Shown here: piece by piece, positions 26,776-35,280 of the stretch
Layout: each line of letters begins with the position of its first letter
How positions within the stretch are numbered: position 1 is the stretch's first letter
DNA from: an uncultured Bizionia sp.
Lineage (GTDB): Bacteria; Bacteroidota; Bacteroidia; Flavobacteriales; Flavobacteriaceae
Length of the DNA: 64,000 nt
Assembly (NCBI GenBank): GCA_947496215.1
Contig: CANMCF010000014.1
Location: 1 to 64,000 of the forward strand
Direction: 5' to 3'
Made by a program: the position numbers and the translations under genes
The notes under the pieces: generated by a model
Database searches by the model: none
What the model was told of the DNA's origin: nothing
Seen by the model: only the letters and a program-made list of their open reading frames with translations

Positions 26776-27747
26776 ATGAGTACTACAGTAAAAATTACAG
26801 CAGCAGAAGTAAACAAATTAAGAAAAGCTACAGGCGCAGGAATGATGGACTGTAAAAAAGCTTTGGTGGAAGCAGAAGGAGATTTTGACAAAGCTATCGA
26901 TGTTCTTCGTAAGAAGGGACAAAAAGTAGCTGCAAAAAGAGCCGATCGTGATTCTAGCGAAGGTGCAGCAGTTTCGAAGGTAAACGCAGACAACACTATT
27001 GGTGTTGCCATCGTTTTAGGATGTGAAACAGATTTCGTTGGAAAAAACGAAAGCTTTTTGGCATTGGCAAACCAATTTGCGGACATCGCCATTAACTTCG
27101 ACAGCAAAGAAGATTTCTTGGCAGCGGATTTTGGTGGTATGACCGTAGCAGAAAAATTGGTAGAGCAAACAGGTGTTGTAGGTGAGAAATTGGAAATCAA
27201 CGCTTTTGAGAAATTGGAAGCAGCTTACGTTGGTACCTACGTACACATCAACAAGATTGGAGCTTTGGTTGGTCTATCTGAAAATGTAGATAACGCAGCC
27301 ATAGTATCCAAAGACGTAGCAATGCAAGTAGCTTCAATGGGAGCAACGACATTGTCTTACAAGGATTTCGACCCTGCATACGTAGCTGCTGAAACAGAAG
27401 CTAGAATTGCTGTAATAGAAAAAGACAACATCGAGTTGGGTCGTTTGGGTAAAACGCTTAAAAACGTACCTCAATACATCTCCATGGCACAATTGACTCC
27501 AGAAGTATTGGCACAAGCTGAAGAAGATGCAAAAGCGCAATTGAAGTCTGAAGGGAAACCAGAGCAAATTTGGGACAAGATCTTACCAGGTAAAATGGAG
27601 CGTTTCGTTTCTGACAACACTACTCTAGATCAAGAACAATGTCTATTGGATCAAAAATTCATAAAAGACGAAAAGCAAACAGTAGCAGATTACGTTGCTT
27701 CAAATAGCCTAGCAGTTACTGCTTTTAAACGTGTATCTTTAGGATAG
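26776..27747 (+). CDS. tsf: Elongation factor Ts
   Basis: A 323-residue protein. The N-terminal UBA-like domain has KLRKATGAGMMDCKKALVEA and the core carries the EF-Tu-contacting TDF motif in LGCETDFVGKNESFLALANQ. C-terminal ILPGKMERFVSDNTTLDQEQ and DYVASNSLAVTAFKRVSLG complete it. It is longer than the E. coli protein, as usual for Bacteroidota. EF-Ts exchanges GDP for GTP on EF-Tu. It sits 89 bases after rpsB and is followed by a terminator. In many relatives pyrH and frr come next; here about 5 kb of other genes intervene. Confidence 0.97.
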   Translation: MSTTVKITAAEVNKLRKATGAGMMDCKKALVEAEGDFDKAIDVLRKKGQKVAAKRADRDSSEGAAVSKVNADNTIGVAIVLGCETDFVGKNESFLALANQFADIAINFDSKEDFLAADFGGMTVAEKLVEQTGVVGEKLEINAFEKLEAAYVGTYVHINKIGALVGLSENVDNAAIVSKDVAMQVASMGATTLSYKDFDPAYVAAETEARIAVIEKDNIELGRLGKTLKNVPQYISMAQLTPEVLAQAEEDAKAQLKSEGKPEQIWDKILPGKMERFVSDNTTLDQEQCLLDQKFIKDEKQTVADYVASNSLAVTAFKRVSLG

Positions 27748-27802
27748 ATCGTTATTGTTGTTTCTACCTCCGTAGAAATCGCAAGCAATCATATAATATA
27801 AA

Positions 27803-27837
27803 GCCACTACTCCATTTTGGAGCTAGTGGTTTTTTTG
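27803..27837 (+). terminator. tsf terminator; first copy of a recurrent hairpin
   Basis: Stem CCACTA-CTCCA with TGGAG-C-TAGTGG (one bulged C), then seven Ts. Almost the same hairpin recurs at 29451-29486 and 32971-33006. Confidence 0.85.
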
Positions 27838-28126
27838 TGATGCCGTTTAAACATTTCATTCAATAATTATCATAACAATTCTACAATATTAACACAATTG
27901 CATTTACTTGACACATGCCTCCTTCAATTGAAAACGCTACTAATTCATTGTGGTCTTTAAGGTCTTCTGCACTATATTCTTGAGAAGACGATTAAAGACT
28001 TCCTTTTGTTGAGCGATTCAGATTTAGCTAATAGGTAATAGCCATTTACTCAATCAAAAGCCAATTTTACTCATTGTTGCTTTTAAAATCATTGGGTATG
28101 GTATAGATTCGCATTGTTAATACAGT
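27838..28126. other. Region without intact gene after tsf
   Basis: About 290 AT-rich bases with no open frame of note. The sequence leads into a truncated coding fragment at 28127. It looks like the eroded 5' side of a lost gene. Confidence 0.4.
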
Positions 28127-28315
28127 TCTTCTATTATTGATGGTCCCTACACAGCTCAACAACTTGTAGATAATATTAGTTGGATCGGTTTGGAAGAAAC
28201 ACAAGAGTTTATTAATACAATTCAAAATGGACCTATACAAAGTCCAACAGCTTTAGCTGTAAAAAACTATGTTGAAACTGTAGTTAGAACAAAATTGATT
28301 AGTACTTGTAATTAA
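28127..28315 (+). pseudogene. C-terminal fragment of an unknown gene
   Basis: A frame without a start codon (stop upstream near 28115) encodes about 60 residues ending ALAVKNYVETVVRTKLISTC-N, with good coding composition (PYTAQQLVDNISWIGLEETQ). It ends two bases before the ATG at 28317, the spacing expected inside an operon. The 5' part is gone. The family is not recognised. Confidence 0.45.
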
Positions 28316-28316
28316 A

Positions 28317-28793
28317 ATGAAAAAGAATCTTATATCACTAGTACTATTTGTTTTAACGCAAATAGTATTATCACAGAAGAATGACACCGTATATATCTTA
28401 ATTGAAAATCCGAGTTTCAAAAACAATAATTGTGAAAACACGTTAAACTTTGGTTTTTCTATAAAAAGCAAAGACACTAGATTTATTACAGATTATTATC
28501 AATTCAACCTTTCTAAAGCCAAAGGCTTTAATAAAAATGGTGATTTTGAATATTATACGATAGAAGAGTTACGAAAAGAAGTAATGATTGATTCAATAAA
28601 ATATAAAACTTTAAAAAGTCTAGAAAATAGTGGTAATTGGGAACTTCACAATGAATTGAGTTTAAAAAAAACCGTTCTTTTAGAAAAGAAAACAATAAAG
28701 AAAGATTCGAATGGCAATCATATAACAAAGTACTACATTATTCCTATGATTTATGAAGGGACACGAAAAAATGTTATTCCTACTCAATTGTAG
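28317..28793 (+). CDS. Secreted hypothetical protein, paralog A
   Basis: A 158-residue protein with signal peptide MKKNLISLVLFVLTQIVLSQ. It shares an architecture with the next gene: an early VYILIENPSF strand, a DxRFxxDYYQFNLSK segment, a LHNELSLKKTVLL segment and a C-terminal YEGTRKNVIPTQ matching YAGTLKNIVHTN in paralog B. These points show an old tandem duplication. Function is unknown and no cysteines or catalytic motifs stand out. The gene follows the truncated fragment by one base and precedes paralog B by 15 bases. Confidence 0.65.
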   Translation: MKKNLISLVLFVLTQIVLSQKNDTVYILIENPSFKNNNCENTLNFGFSIKSKDTRFITDYYQFNLSKAKGFNKNGDFEYYTIEELRKEVMIDSIKYKTLKSLENSGNWELHNELSLKKTVLLEKKTIKKDSNGNHITKYYIIPMIYEGTRKNVIPTQL

Positions 28794-28808
28794 ATTAGTT
28801 ATTTATTT

Positions 28809-29300
28809 ATGAAAAAAATAGTTTACATAATATTATTAGCCCTAATTTCATCATCTATACACTCCCAAAATAAAAAAGAAATTAATTACGAAGATATATA
28901 CATATATATTGACAACAACTATTTCATTGGAGATGTCGTAGGCTATAAAGCTTACTTCAGCCTTTATAGTCCAGATGAAAGATTTCAAGCGGACAATTAT
29001 TATTTTAAAATAGACTTTAGATCCCTAGATTATCAGAGTTTATACAATCTTGGAAAACCTATTAACATTGATTCGGTAAATTATATAGATCCCTATGTGC
29101 ATTTCAAAGGCAAAACCAATTGTGACTTGCATACTGAATTGAGTTTATATAAGCGGATATATATAATTACGGATATTCCCCACAGGAGAATAAGAAATGA
29201 AGAAAACAAAAAGCATATCATTTGGCATACAACATATGCTGGAACATTAAAAAACATTGTTCACACCAATATGACAGGAAAAATTTTATTGGAGGATTAA
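28809..29300 (+). CDS. Secreted hypothetical protein, paralog B
   Basis: A 163-residue protein with signal peptide MKKIVYIILLALISSSIHSQ. It resembles paralog A (DERFQADNYYFKIDFRS, LHTELSLYKRIYI, TTYAGTLKNIVHTNMTGKIL). A third relative survives only as a C-terminal remnant at 32840-32917 (YTGSIKDMVYMNLTGEIL). Both B and that remnant are followed by a similar spacer and by the recurrent terminator hairpin, so gene plus terminator duplicated as a block. Function unknown. Confidence 0.65.
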   Translation: MKKIVYIILLALISSSIHSQNKKEINYEDIYIYIDNNYFIGDVVGYKAYFSLYSPDERFQADNYYFKIDFRSLDYQSLYNLGKPINIDSVNYIDPYVHFKGKTNCDLHTELSLYKRIYIITDIPHRRIRNEENKKHIIWHTTYAGTLKNIVHTNMTGKILLED

Positions 29301-29450
29301 TGAACTTTAAGAAACTGTTTAAAATTTCATTCTCTTTCAAATATCAGGCTTGTAATGATAAAGCATAAGTAATACGATGATTTTCCACTTACATACTGCT
29401 AGATAGAAATGTTTAGCCTAGTTTTTGCATCCTTATCTTGTAAAAGACTA

Positions 29451-29486
29451 AACCACTACTCCATTTTGGAGCTAGTGGTTTTTTAT
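29451..29486 (+). terminator. Terminator, second copy of the recurrent hairpin
   Basis: Stem AACCACTA-CTCCA with TGGAG-C-TAGTGGTT, 13 pairs with one bulged C, then a T-run. It is preceded by TTGTAAAAGAC, which is also present before the third copy at 32971. Confidence 0.8.
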
Positions 29487-29557
29487 TGTACATCTAAGAA
29501 AATCTTTATTTTAATTTCACTAATTGAAGCACTTCTTTTTCATATCTACAAATGGCG

Positions 29558-30487
29558 TTATCTCCATCTTACTTTAATGTAGTTGTCCAAACGCTCCAAG
29601 TCTTCAGGAATATTTCTCTTTATGGATAGCAATAGGTTTTCCAATAGTTTCTCTTTCGAAAAATTTTTATTTACTACGATGCTTACCTCTCTAGTGGGTA
29701 TTGGTTTTTTAAATTTTTTAACAAATTTGGCCTCAAGAGTGTCTTGTATTGAAAGCTGAGGCACCAAACTATACCCCAATCCAGCCTTGACCAGACCTTT
29801 GATGGTTTGTATCGAACCACTTTCAAAAATGAAACTATGATTGCCCTTCGCCTTATTTTCCTTGCAGATGTTTAAAACCTGATTTCTAAAGCAATGCCCT
29901 TCCTCCAAAAGCAAAAGGTTTTCTGGGGTTAGATCTTCTTGATGTATCTCATCAGAATTATTGAATAATTCCGGCTCTTTGCAATACACGAGAAAAGGCT
30001 CTTGGTAGAGATTGATTTCCCGTAACCTTGAATCCTCCAAAGGTGTGGACAAAATACTTATGTCCAAGGTACCGTCATGAAGTGATTTAATAATCTGTTC
30101 CGTTTGCATTTCTTTGATTACAAGCTTTACATGAGGATGATCGTTTATGAAGTCTTCAAGAAAGAGAGGTAAAATGTAAGGAGCTATTGTAGGAATGATG
30201 CCTATTGTGTATTCCCCTGTCAAATCAGCTTTGTGTCCATATGCAAATTCATTGAACTCGTTTACTTCTCGTAAAATGGATTTGGCCTTTGCAATTAATA
30301 TCTCTCCAGCGGGAGTAGGAATTAGAGGAGCTTTGTCACGATTAAAAATAGTAGTCCCGATTTCTCCTTCCAGCTTTTTAACCTGTAACGTCAACGTAGG
30401 TTGTGTTATGAAACATGCATTGGCCGCCTTTACATAATGTCTATGATAGTCTAAGGCAACAATATATTTAAGTTGTTGTATGGTCAT
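29558..30487 (-). CDS. oxyR: OxyR, hydrogen-peroxide-sensing LysR-type regulator
   Basis: A 309-residue LysR-family protein. The N-terminal winged helix (MTIQQLKYIVALDYHRHYVK, AANACFITQPTLTLQVKKLE) is followed by the substrate-like domain. The redox cysteines are Cys199 and Cys208 in EEGHCFRNQVLNICKENK, the same numbering and spacing as E. coli OxyR, whose disulfide forms on peroxide exposure. It is divergent from the catalase gene at 30593 with a 105-base gap containing palindromes that could be its operator. It most likely activates the catalase gene and may control its own. Confidence 0.93.
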   Translation of the reverse strand: MTIQQLKYIVALDYHRHYVKAANACFITQPTLTLQVKKLEGEIGTTIFNRDKAPLIPTPAGEILIAKAKSILREVNEFNEFAYGHKADLTGEYTIGIIPTIAPYILPLFLEDFINDHPHVKLVIKEMQTEQIIKSLHDGTLDISILSTPLEDSRLREINLYQEPFLVYCKEPELFNNSDEIHQEDLTPENLLLLEEGHCFRNQVLNICKENKAKGNHSFIFESGSIQTIKGLVKAGLGYSLVPQLSIQDTLEAKFVKKFKKPIPTREVSIVVNKNFSKEKLLENLLLSIKRNIPEDLERLDNYIKVRWR

Positions 30488-30495
30488 TCAATCTT

Positions 30496-30562
30496 ATTTA
30501 TAATATAAATATAGTGATTTAAATTATTAATAATATAAATACAACTATATGCTCTACCTTTA
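30496..30562. promoter_or_regulatory. oxyR-catalase divergent control region
   Basis: The region holds a 15-base palindrome ATTTAT-AAT-ATAAAT (30496-30510), a second palindrome ATTATT-AATAAT (30524-30535), and an 11-base direct repeat TAATATAAATA at 30501 and 30531, exactly 30 bases apart. TACCTTTA (30555-30562) resembles a -7 element for the catalase gene. Two dyads about three helical turns apart fit binding by a LysR-type tetramer; OxyR is the obvious candidate. Confidence 0.55.
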
Positions 30563-30592
30563 GATATAGAAACTATTAATTTCACATAAGAG

Positions 30593-32101
30593 ATGAAGAA
30601 ACTATCAATTATTATCGCAACTTTTAGCTGTTCCATAATTTATGGCCAGGTAATGACAACCAATGGAGGAGCTCCAGTTGGAGACAACCAAAATTCCAAG
30701 ACAGTAGGAGAATATGGCCCCGTGCTTCTAGAGGATGTTCACCTCATAGAAAAACTTGCAGCCTTTGATCGAGAACGTATTCCGGAACGAGTGGTACACG
30801 CCAGAGGAGCTGGAGCATTTGGGCATTTCGAAAGTACTAGGGACATGTCAAAGTATACGAAGGCAAGCTTATTTCAAGGCAAATCTGTAAAAACTGATTT
30901 GGCAGTACGCTTTTCTACCGTTATCCATGGTAAGGGGTCTCCAGAAACAGCAAGGGATCCAAGAGGTTTTGCCGTTAAGTTCTATACAGATAATGGGAAT
31001 TACGACATAGTAGGCAACAACTTACCTGTATTCTTCATTAGAGATGCCATTAAATTTCCAGATTTGGTGCATTCATTGAAACCATCTCCAGTAAGCAATA
31101 AACAAGACCCAAATCGATTTTTTGATTTCTTCAGCAATGTACCAGAAGCAACACATATGGTAACTCGATTGTATACGGATTTAGGAATTCCAAAAGGATA
31201 TCAATATATGAATGGAAGTAGTGTCCACGGGTTCAAATGGATAAACAAAAAAGGAGAAGTCACTTACGTAAAGTATTCTTGGGTAAGCAAACAAGGTGAA
31301 ATGAGTCTGGACATTGAACAAGCAGCAAAACAACAATCAATGGATTGGCAACATGCGACGGTTAGTTTAAGAAAAGACATTGCCAATAAGAATTATCCAC
31401 AATGGGATCTATACGTTCAATTAATCAAACCACAAGACATCCATAGCTTTGACTTTTGGCCTTTGGATGCCACTAAAGATTGGCCAGCCGATAAAATTAA
31501 AAAAATCAAGATTGGAACAATGACCTTAAACAGGAACCCAATCAATTATTTTCAGGAAGTTGAGTCCATAGCAATGTCCCCAGGCAATTTGGTTCCTGGT
31601 GTAGAGCCTTCTGAAGATAAATTGTTACAAGGTCGTTTGTTTTCTTATTTTGATACGCAACGCCATAGATTGGGTCCCAACAATCAACAGATTAAAGTAA
31701 ATCGTCCAAAGGAGAAAGTTGTCAATTATAACTCTGACAGTTATTCTAGCAACGACAATTCAAAATTCTCTGATCCAGACATAAACTTCCAACCGAGTAG
31801 CAAGGTAGATGTAGCAGAAAATGAGAAGTACAAGTCATCTGAAAAGCAATTGAAAAATGTGATGACAACACAAAAAAAAATCTCTAAGACCAATGATTTT
31901 ACACAGGTGGGAGATTTTTATAGAAGCTTATCTGAAAAAGACAAGGCTCACTTGATTACAAATTTGGTAGGAGATTTGGAGAAGGTTACAGATAGGAATA
32001 TACAAAAGGTGATGATAACCTATTTTTATAAAGCGGATAGAGATTATGGGATGAGGGTAGCTAAGGCCTTAAAATTTTCTCAAAAGAACTTTATGAATTA
32101 A
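30593..32101 (+). CDS. katA: Secreted monofunctional heme catalase
   Basis: A 502-residue clade-3-size catalase with an N-terminal signal peptide (MKKLSIIIATFSCSIIYGQ), so it works in the periplasm or outside. The distal His69 lies in RVVHARGAGAFGHFE, the catalytic Asn in DIVGNNLPVFFIRD (142-143) and the proximal heme ligand Tyr352 in GRLFSYFDTQRHRLG. Core segments (FAVKFYTDNGNYD, SSVHGFKWINKKGE) are complete. It dismutates hydrogen peroxide. It is transcribed away from oxyR and followed after 101 bases by an ankyrin protein that is also exported, a pairing known from katB-ankB. Confidence 0.93.
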   Translation: MKKLSIIIATFSCSIIYGQVMTTNGGAPVGDNQNSKTVGEYGPVLLEDVHLIEKLAAFDRERIPERVVHARGAGAFGHFESTRDMSKYTKASLFQGKSVKTDLAVRFSTVIHGKGSPETARDPRGFAVKFYTDNGNYDIVGNNLPVFFIRDAIKFPDLVHSLKPSPVSNKQDPNRFFDFFSNVPEATHMVTRLYTDLGIPKGYQYMNGSSVHGFKWINKKGEVTYVKYSWVSKQGEMSLDIEQAAKQQSMDWQHATVSLRKDIANKNYPQWDLYVQLIKPQDIHSFDFWPLDATKDWPADKIKKIKIGTMTLNRNPINYFQEVESIAMSPGNLVPGVEPSEDKLLQGRLFSYFDTQRHRLGPNNQQIKVNRPKEKVVNYNSDSYSSNDNSKFSDPDINFQPSSKVDVAENEKYKSSEKQLKNVMTTQKKISKTNDFTQVGDFYRSLSEKDKAHLITNLVGDLEKVTDRNIQKVMITYFYKADRDYGMRVAKALKFSQKNFMN

Positions 32102-32202
32102 TGGAGTAGCCAAAAATTATTTTAGAAATAGATATCTCAGTTCAAATGAAATGAATTCAAACTCAGAAATCAGAATTTGACAACCTTTATAATAAAGAAA
32201 AA

Positions 32203-32724
32203 ATGAAACGTACAACATTGTTGCTCTATGCTCTTTTATCTAGCACACTTTTTTATGGTCAAGACAAGGTGTTTGAATATGCTAGGGAAGGAAATACAAA
32301 TGCAATTGAGACTCTCTATAAAGCAAACTCCAAAATCATAGATACGATCAATCACAGAGGTTTTAGTCTTTTAATGCTAACCGTCTACAACAATCACGAA
32401 AAAACCACACTGTTTTTATTAGAGCAGAAGGCAAATGTAGATATGCAGGATAGGTCAGGAAATACAGCTCTGATGGGAGCTTGTTTTAAGGGCAACTTGA
32501 ATATGGTCAAATTATTGATTGCCCATGAGGCCAATGTAAACATTAAAAATTACAACGATGCTACAGCATTAACTTTTGCAGCAACTTTTGGTCACTCCTA
32601 CATTGTCAAGGAATTAATTGAAAATGAAGCTGACGTCAATATTGAGGACAATAGAGGGAATACAGCTTTTGATCATGCTAAAATACAAGGCAATGAAGAA
32701 ATTCTTAAAGTTCTAAAACAGTGA
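32203..32724 (+). CDS. Exported ankyrin-repeat protein, catalase partner
   Basis: A 173-residue protein: signal peptide MKRTTLLLYALLSSTLFYGQ, then about four ankyrin repeats (RGFSLLMLTVYNNHEKTTLF; SGNTALMGACFKGNLNMVKL; DATALTFAATFGHSYIVKEL; RGNTAFDHAKIQGNEEILKV). In Pseudomonas the periplasmic ankyrin protein AnkB next to katB supports catalase activity, and Campylobacter has a similar pair. By position and export signal this is the equivalent partner of the upstream secreted catalase, perhaps helping heme loading or protecting the enzyme. A terminator follows at 32792. Confidence 0.8.
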   Translation: MKRTTLLLYALLSSTLFYGQDKVFEYAREGNTNAIETLYKANSKIIDTINHRGFSLLMLTVYNNHEKTTLFLLEQKANVDMQDRSGNTALMGACFKGNLNMVKLLIAHEANVNIKNYNDATALTFAATFGHSYIVKELIENEADVNIEDNRGNTAFDHAKIQGNEEILKVLKQ

Positions 32725-32791
32725 ATGTAAGTTTTTGCTTCTATCAATTAACATTAATCCAAAAACTTTTGTCTTACTATAAATGATATTT

Positions 32792-32830
32792 AAACCTGAA
32801 CGCAAACAACTTTATCGTTCAGGTTTTTTA
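32792..32830 (+). terminator. Terminator of the catalase-ankyrin unit
   Basis: Perfect 11-base stem AAACCTGAACG / CGTTCAGGTTT (32792-32802 with 32816-32826), 13-base loop, then Ts. Confidence 0.85.
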
Positions 32831-32839
32831 ACTTATCTT

Positions 32840-32917
32840 TTTAATGCGACATATACTGGGAGCATAAAAGATATGGTGTATATGAATCTGACGGGGGAAA
32901 TTCTATTTGAGAATTAA
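32840..32917 (+). pseudogene. C-terminal remnant of a third secreted paralog
   Basis: A short frame reads ATYTGSIKDMVYMNLTGEIL and stops with TAA at 32915-32917, closely matching the last residues of paralog B (TTYAGTLKNIVHTNMTGKIL). The rest of the gene is lost. The following spacer and hairpin are also shared with paralog B. Confidence 0.65.
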
Positions 32918-32970
32918 TGAAGTGAAAAAACATTTAACTTAGTTTTTTCGCCTTACCTTGTAAAAGACAA

Positions 32971-33006
32971 AGCCACAACTCCATTTTGGAGCTAGTGGCT
33001 TTTTTA
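32971..33006 (+). terminator. Terminator, third copy of the recurrent hairpin
   Basis: AGCCAC--CTCCA pairs with TGGAG---GTGGCT around a TTT loop with a small internal bulge, followed by Ts. It separates the insert from the pyrH promoter. Confidence 0.75.
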
Positions 33007-33021
33007 TGTTTCAATTCTTTT

Positions 33022-33051
33022 TTTGACAATGCTGTATATTGATTATATTTG
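33022..33051 (+). promoter_or_regulatory. pyrH promoter
   Basis: TTTG at 33022-33025, 18 bases, then TATATTTG at 33044-33051. It lies 48 bases before the GTG start at 33099 and after the potential ATG-like start at 33039, which it therefore excludes. Confidence 0.75.
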
Positions 33052-33098
33052 CCAAACTCTTATTTTCGCCCAAGCGAAAATCTTACAAACAAGAAACT

Positions 33099-33806
33099 GT
33101 GCAATACAAAAGAATACTATTGAAATTATCTGGCGAGGCCTTGATGGGAAATCGTCAATATGGTATAGACCCTGAACGTTTAGCCGAATATGCAGACGAC
33201 ATAAAAGCCGTAACGGACAAAGGCATTGAAGTAGCCATAGTCATTGGAGGAGGCAACATCTTTAGAGGAGTTGCTGGAGCCATGAACGGTATGGATCGCG
33301 TACAAGGGGACCATATGGGGATGTTGGCAACGGTAATAAATGGATTGGCACTACAAAATGCCTTGGAGGACGCAGGTGTAAAGACGCGTTTGCAAACCGC
33401 CATAAAGATCAATGAAGTGGCTGAGCCTTTCATTAGAAGGAAAGCCATGAGTCACCTTAAGAAAGGGAGAGTTGTCATCTTTGGAGGAGGAACTGGAAAT
33501 CCTTATTTCACCACCGATTCAGCTGCCGTGTTGAGAGCCATAGAAATCGAAGCAGATGTTATTTTGAAGGGAACACGTGTAGATGGCATATACAATGCAG
33601 ATCCTGAAAAGGATAGCGAGGCCGTAAAATTCGAGCACATCACTTTCGACGATGTATTGCGCAAAGGATTGAAAGTAATGGATACAACAGCTTTCACCTT
33701 GAGTCAGGAAAACGAATTGCCGATCATAGTATTCGACATGAATACTAGAGGCAACCTAATGAAGGTGGTTTCTGGAGAAAACATTGGAACTCAGGTTAGT
33801 TTGTAG
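33099..33806 (+). CDS. pyrH: UMP kinase
   Basis: A 235-residue protein starting at GTG 33099 ([17 protein letters not shown]). The frame is open 20 codons further up, but the promoter overlaps that part and the conserved N-terminus starts at 33099. Motifs: [50 protein letters not shown] and [20 protein letters not shown]. It phosphorylates UMP to UDP in the cytosol as a homohexamer. frr follows after 103 bases. In many bacteria tsf-pyrH-frr are contiguous; here tsf is separated by the catalase insert. Confidence 0.96.
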   Translation: MQYKRILLKLSGEALMGNRQYGIDPERLAEYADDIKAVTDKGIEVAIVIGGGNIFRGVAGAMNGMDRVQGDHMGMLATVINGLALQNALEDAGVKTRLQTAIKINEVAEPFIRRKAMSHLKKGRVVIFGGGTGNPYFTTDSAAVLRAIEIEADVILKGTRVDGIYNADPEKDSEAVKFEHITFDDVLRKGLKVMDTTAFTLSQENELPIIVFDMNTRGNLMKVVSGENIGTQVSL

Positions 33807-33909
33807 TAATTTGTATCTTTATTCTAAAGATACAAAAATCAAGACAAAAGCATTCCATGTCATTTTGGCTCAGTTTTTGAAATGAGCATAATAAATAAAA
33901 CATACAGTA

Positions 33910-34467
33910 ATGAACGAGAACATAGCATTTATAATAGATTCTGCAAAAGAAGCAATGGACAATGCCATAAAGCATTTGGAAAAGCAACTTGTAAATATTC
34001 GTGCTGGTAAGGCAAGTCCTTCTATGCTGGGTAGTGTTATGGTAGACTACTATGGATCGCAAACCCCATTGAGTCAAGTTGCAAACGTAAATACCCCAGA
34101 CGGAAGAACGATCACCGTCCAACCATGGGAAAAGAACATGCTCCAAGAAATAGAGCGAGGTATCGCTTACGCCAATTTGGGATTTAACCCGATGAACAAC
34201 GGAGAAACCATTATCATCAATGTGCCTGCCCTAACTGAAGAACGTAGGCGTGAATTGGCAAAACAAGCCAAAGCAGAAGCAGAACACGCAAAAGTGGGAG
34301 TTAGAAACGCTCGTAAAGATGCCAACAACGACATTAAGAAAACAGAAGACGCTTCGGAAGACTTGCAAAAAAATGCAGAACAAGACGTTCAAAATCTCAC
34401 TGATGCCTCCGTCAAGAAAATTGACGACATATTGAGTATCAAGGAAAAAGAGATTATGACAGTGTAA
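33910..34467 (+). CDS. frr: Ribosome recycling factor
   Basis: A 185-residue protein of standard length. Key segments: AMDNAIKHLEKQLVNIRAGK, VMVDYYGSQTPLSQVANVNT, TPDGRTITVQPWEKNMLQEI and PALTEERRRELAKQAKAEAE. The long three-helix bundle and small beta domain are as in known RRF. With EF-G it splits post-termination ribosomes. It is the last gene of the cluster, followed by a terminator 5 bases later. Confidence 0.96.
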   Translation: MNENIAFIIDSAKEAMDNAIKHLEKQLVNIRAGKASPSMLGSVMVDYYGSQTPLSQVANVNTPDGRTITVQPWEKNMLQEIERGIAYANLGFNPMNNGETIIINVPALTEERRRELAKQAKAEAEHAKVGVRNARKDANNDIKKTEDASEDLQKNAEQDVQNLTDASVKKIDDILSIKEKEIMTV

Positions 34468-34472
34468 AAGTT

Positions 34473-34500
34473 AAAAGCGACATAATAGTCGCTTTTTTTA
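34473..34500 (+). terminator. frr terminator
   Basis: Nine-base stem AAAAGCGAC / GTCGCTTTT with loop ATAATA, then a T-run. Confidence 0.85.
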
Positions 34501-34535
34501 TATCTCATTTTAATACATTTACTGTTTATATTGCT

Positions 34536-35279
34536 ATGTATATCCTAAAAACAGTTCTTTTTCTATTCGCTCTAGTACAAATCAATGTATGTGTAGCACA
34601 AGGTCATGGGTTTATTCCCAATGGCCAACACTTGCTCTCTGATGAGGAAATAAAGACGACTCAAATCGTGATAACTCCAGAAGTTAGGTTGTTTTCGGAA
34701 CGAGGAGAGCTTTTACCAATGTCACAAATGGAATTGATGACAAACTCGGACTACACTCCTCTCTTCTATGCCGATGACAAAGGCAAGGTAAGGTCGGTGG
34801 TTTTTCGAAAAAAAAGCAATGCACCTGTATTGATTCAAAAAAAAACAGAAGCACATTTCGAGGCAGGCGTAAAAGCATTGGATTTTATTGTAAGCGACTT
34901 GGAGGGTAATACGACTAAACTATCCGAGTTAAGAGGGAAGGTCGTCGTTTTGAATTTCTGGTTCACTAAATGTGGGCCTTGTGTCATGGAAATGCCAGAA
35001 TTGAACAATCTAGTAGAAGAATTCAAAGGCAAGGATGTCGAGTTCCTTTCCATCACCTTCGATAAAGTTGAACTTGTGGAACAATTTTTGGAGACACATG
35101 AATTCAAGTATGGAATAGCTCCCAACGCAAACGATGTCATTACGATGTATGGTGTGCAAAGTTATCCCACCAACATTGTAATAAATCAAAAAGGAGAGAT
35201 CGTACTCAAAGAGTTGGGTTATAGAACCAACATCAAATCGGTATTGTCTCAATCAATTAAATCGCTATTAGACCAATAA
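34536..35279 (+). CDS. TlpA-like thioredoxin-fold protein, exported
   Basis: A 247-residue protein with signal peptide (MYILKTVLFLFALVQINVCVAQ). An N-terminal domain of about 110 residues is specific to the flavobacterial type. The thioredoxin domain (about 112-245) has KLSELRGKVVVLNFWFTKCG and the redox pair Cys146-Gly-Pro-Cys149, plus the cis-proline segment VQSYPTNIVI. It should reduce or shuffle disulfides in the periplasm. It is one base away from the following outer-membrane barrel gene, so the two are co-expressed. Confidence 0.85.
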   Translation: MYILKTVLFLFALVQINVCVAQGHGFIPNGQHLLSDEEIKTTQIVITPEVRLFSERGELLPMSQMELMTNSDYTPLFYADDKGKVRSVVFRKKSNAPVLIQKKTEAHFEAGVKALDFIVSDLEGNTTKLSELRGKVVVLNFWFTKCGPCVMEMPELNNLVEEFKGKDVEFLSITFDKVELVEQFLETHEFKYGIAPNANDVITMYGVQSYPTNIVINQKGEIVLKELGYRTNIKSVLSQSIKSLLDQ

Positions 35280-35280
35280 T

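Noticed and set aside
33039-33098. Longer pyrH start
   Set aside because: The promoter at 33022-33051 overlaps it, and the conserved UMP kinase N-terminus begins at 33099.
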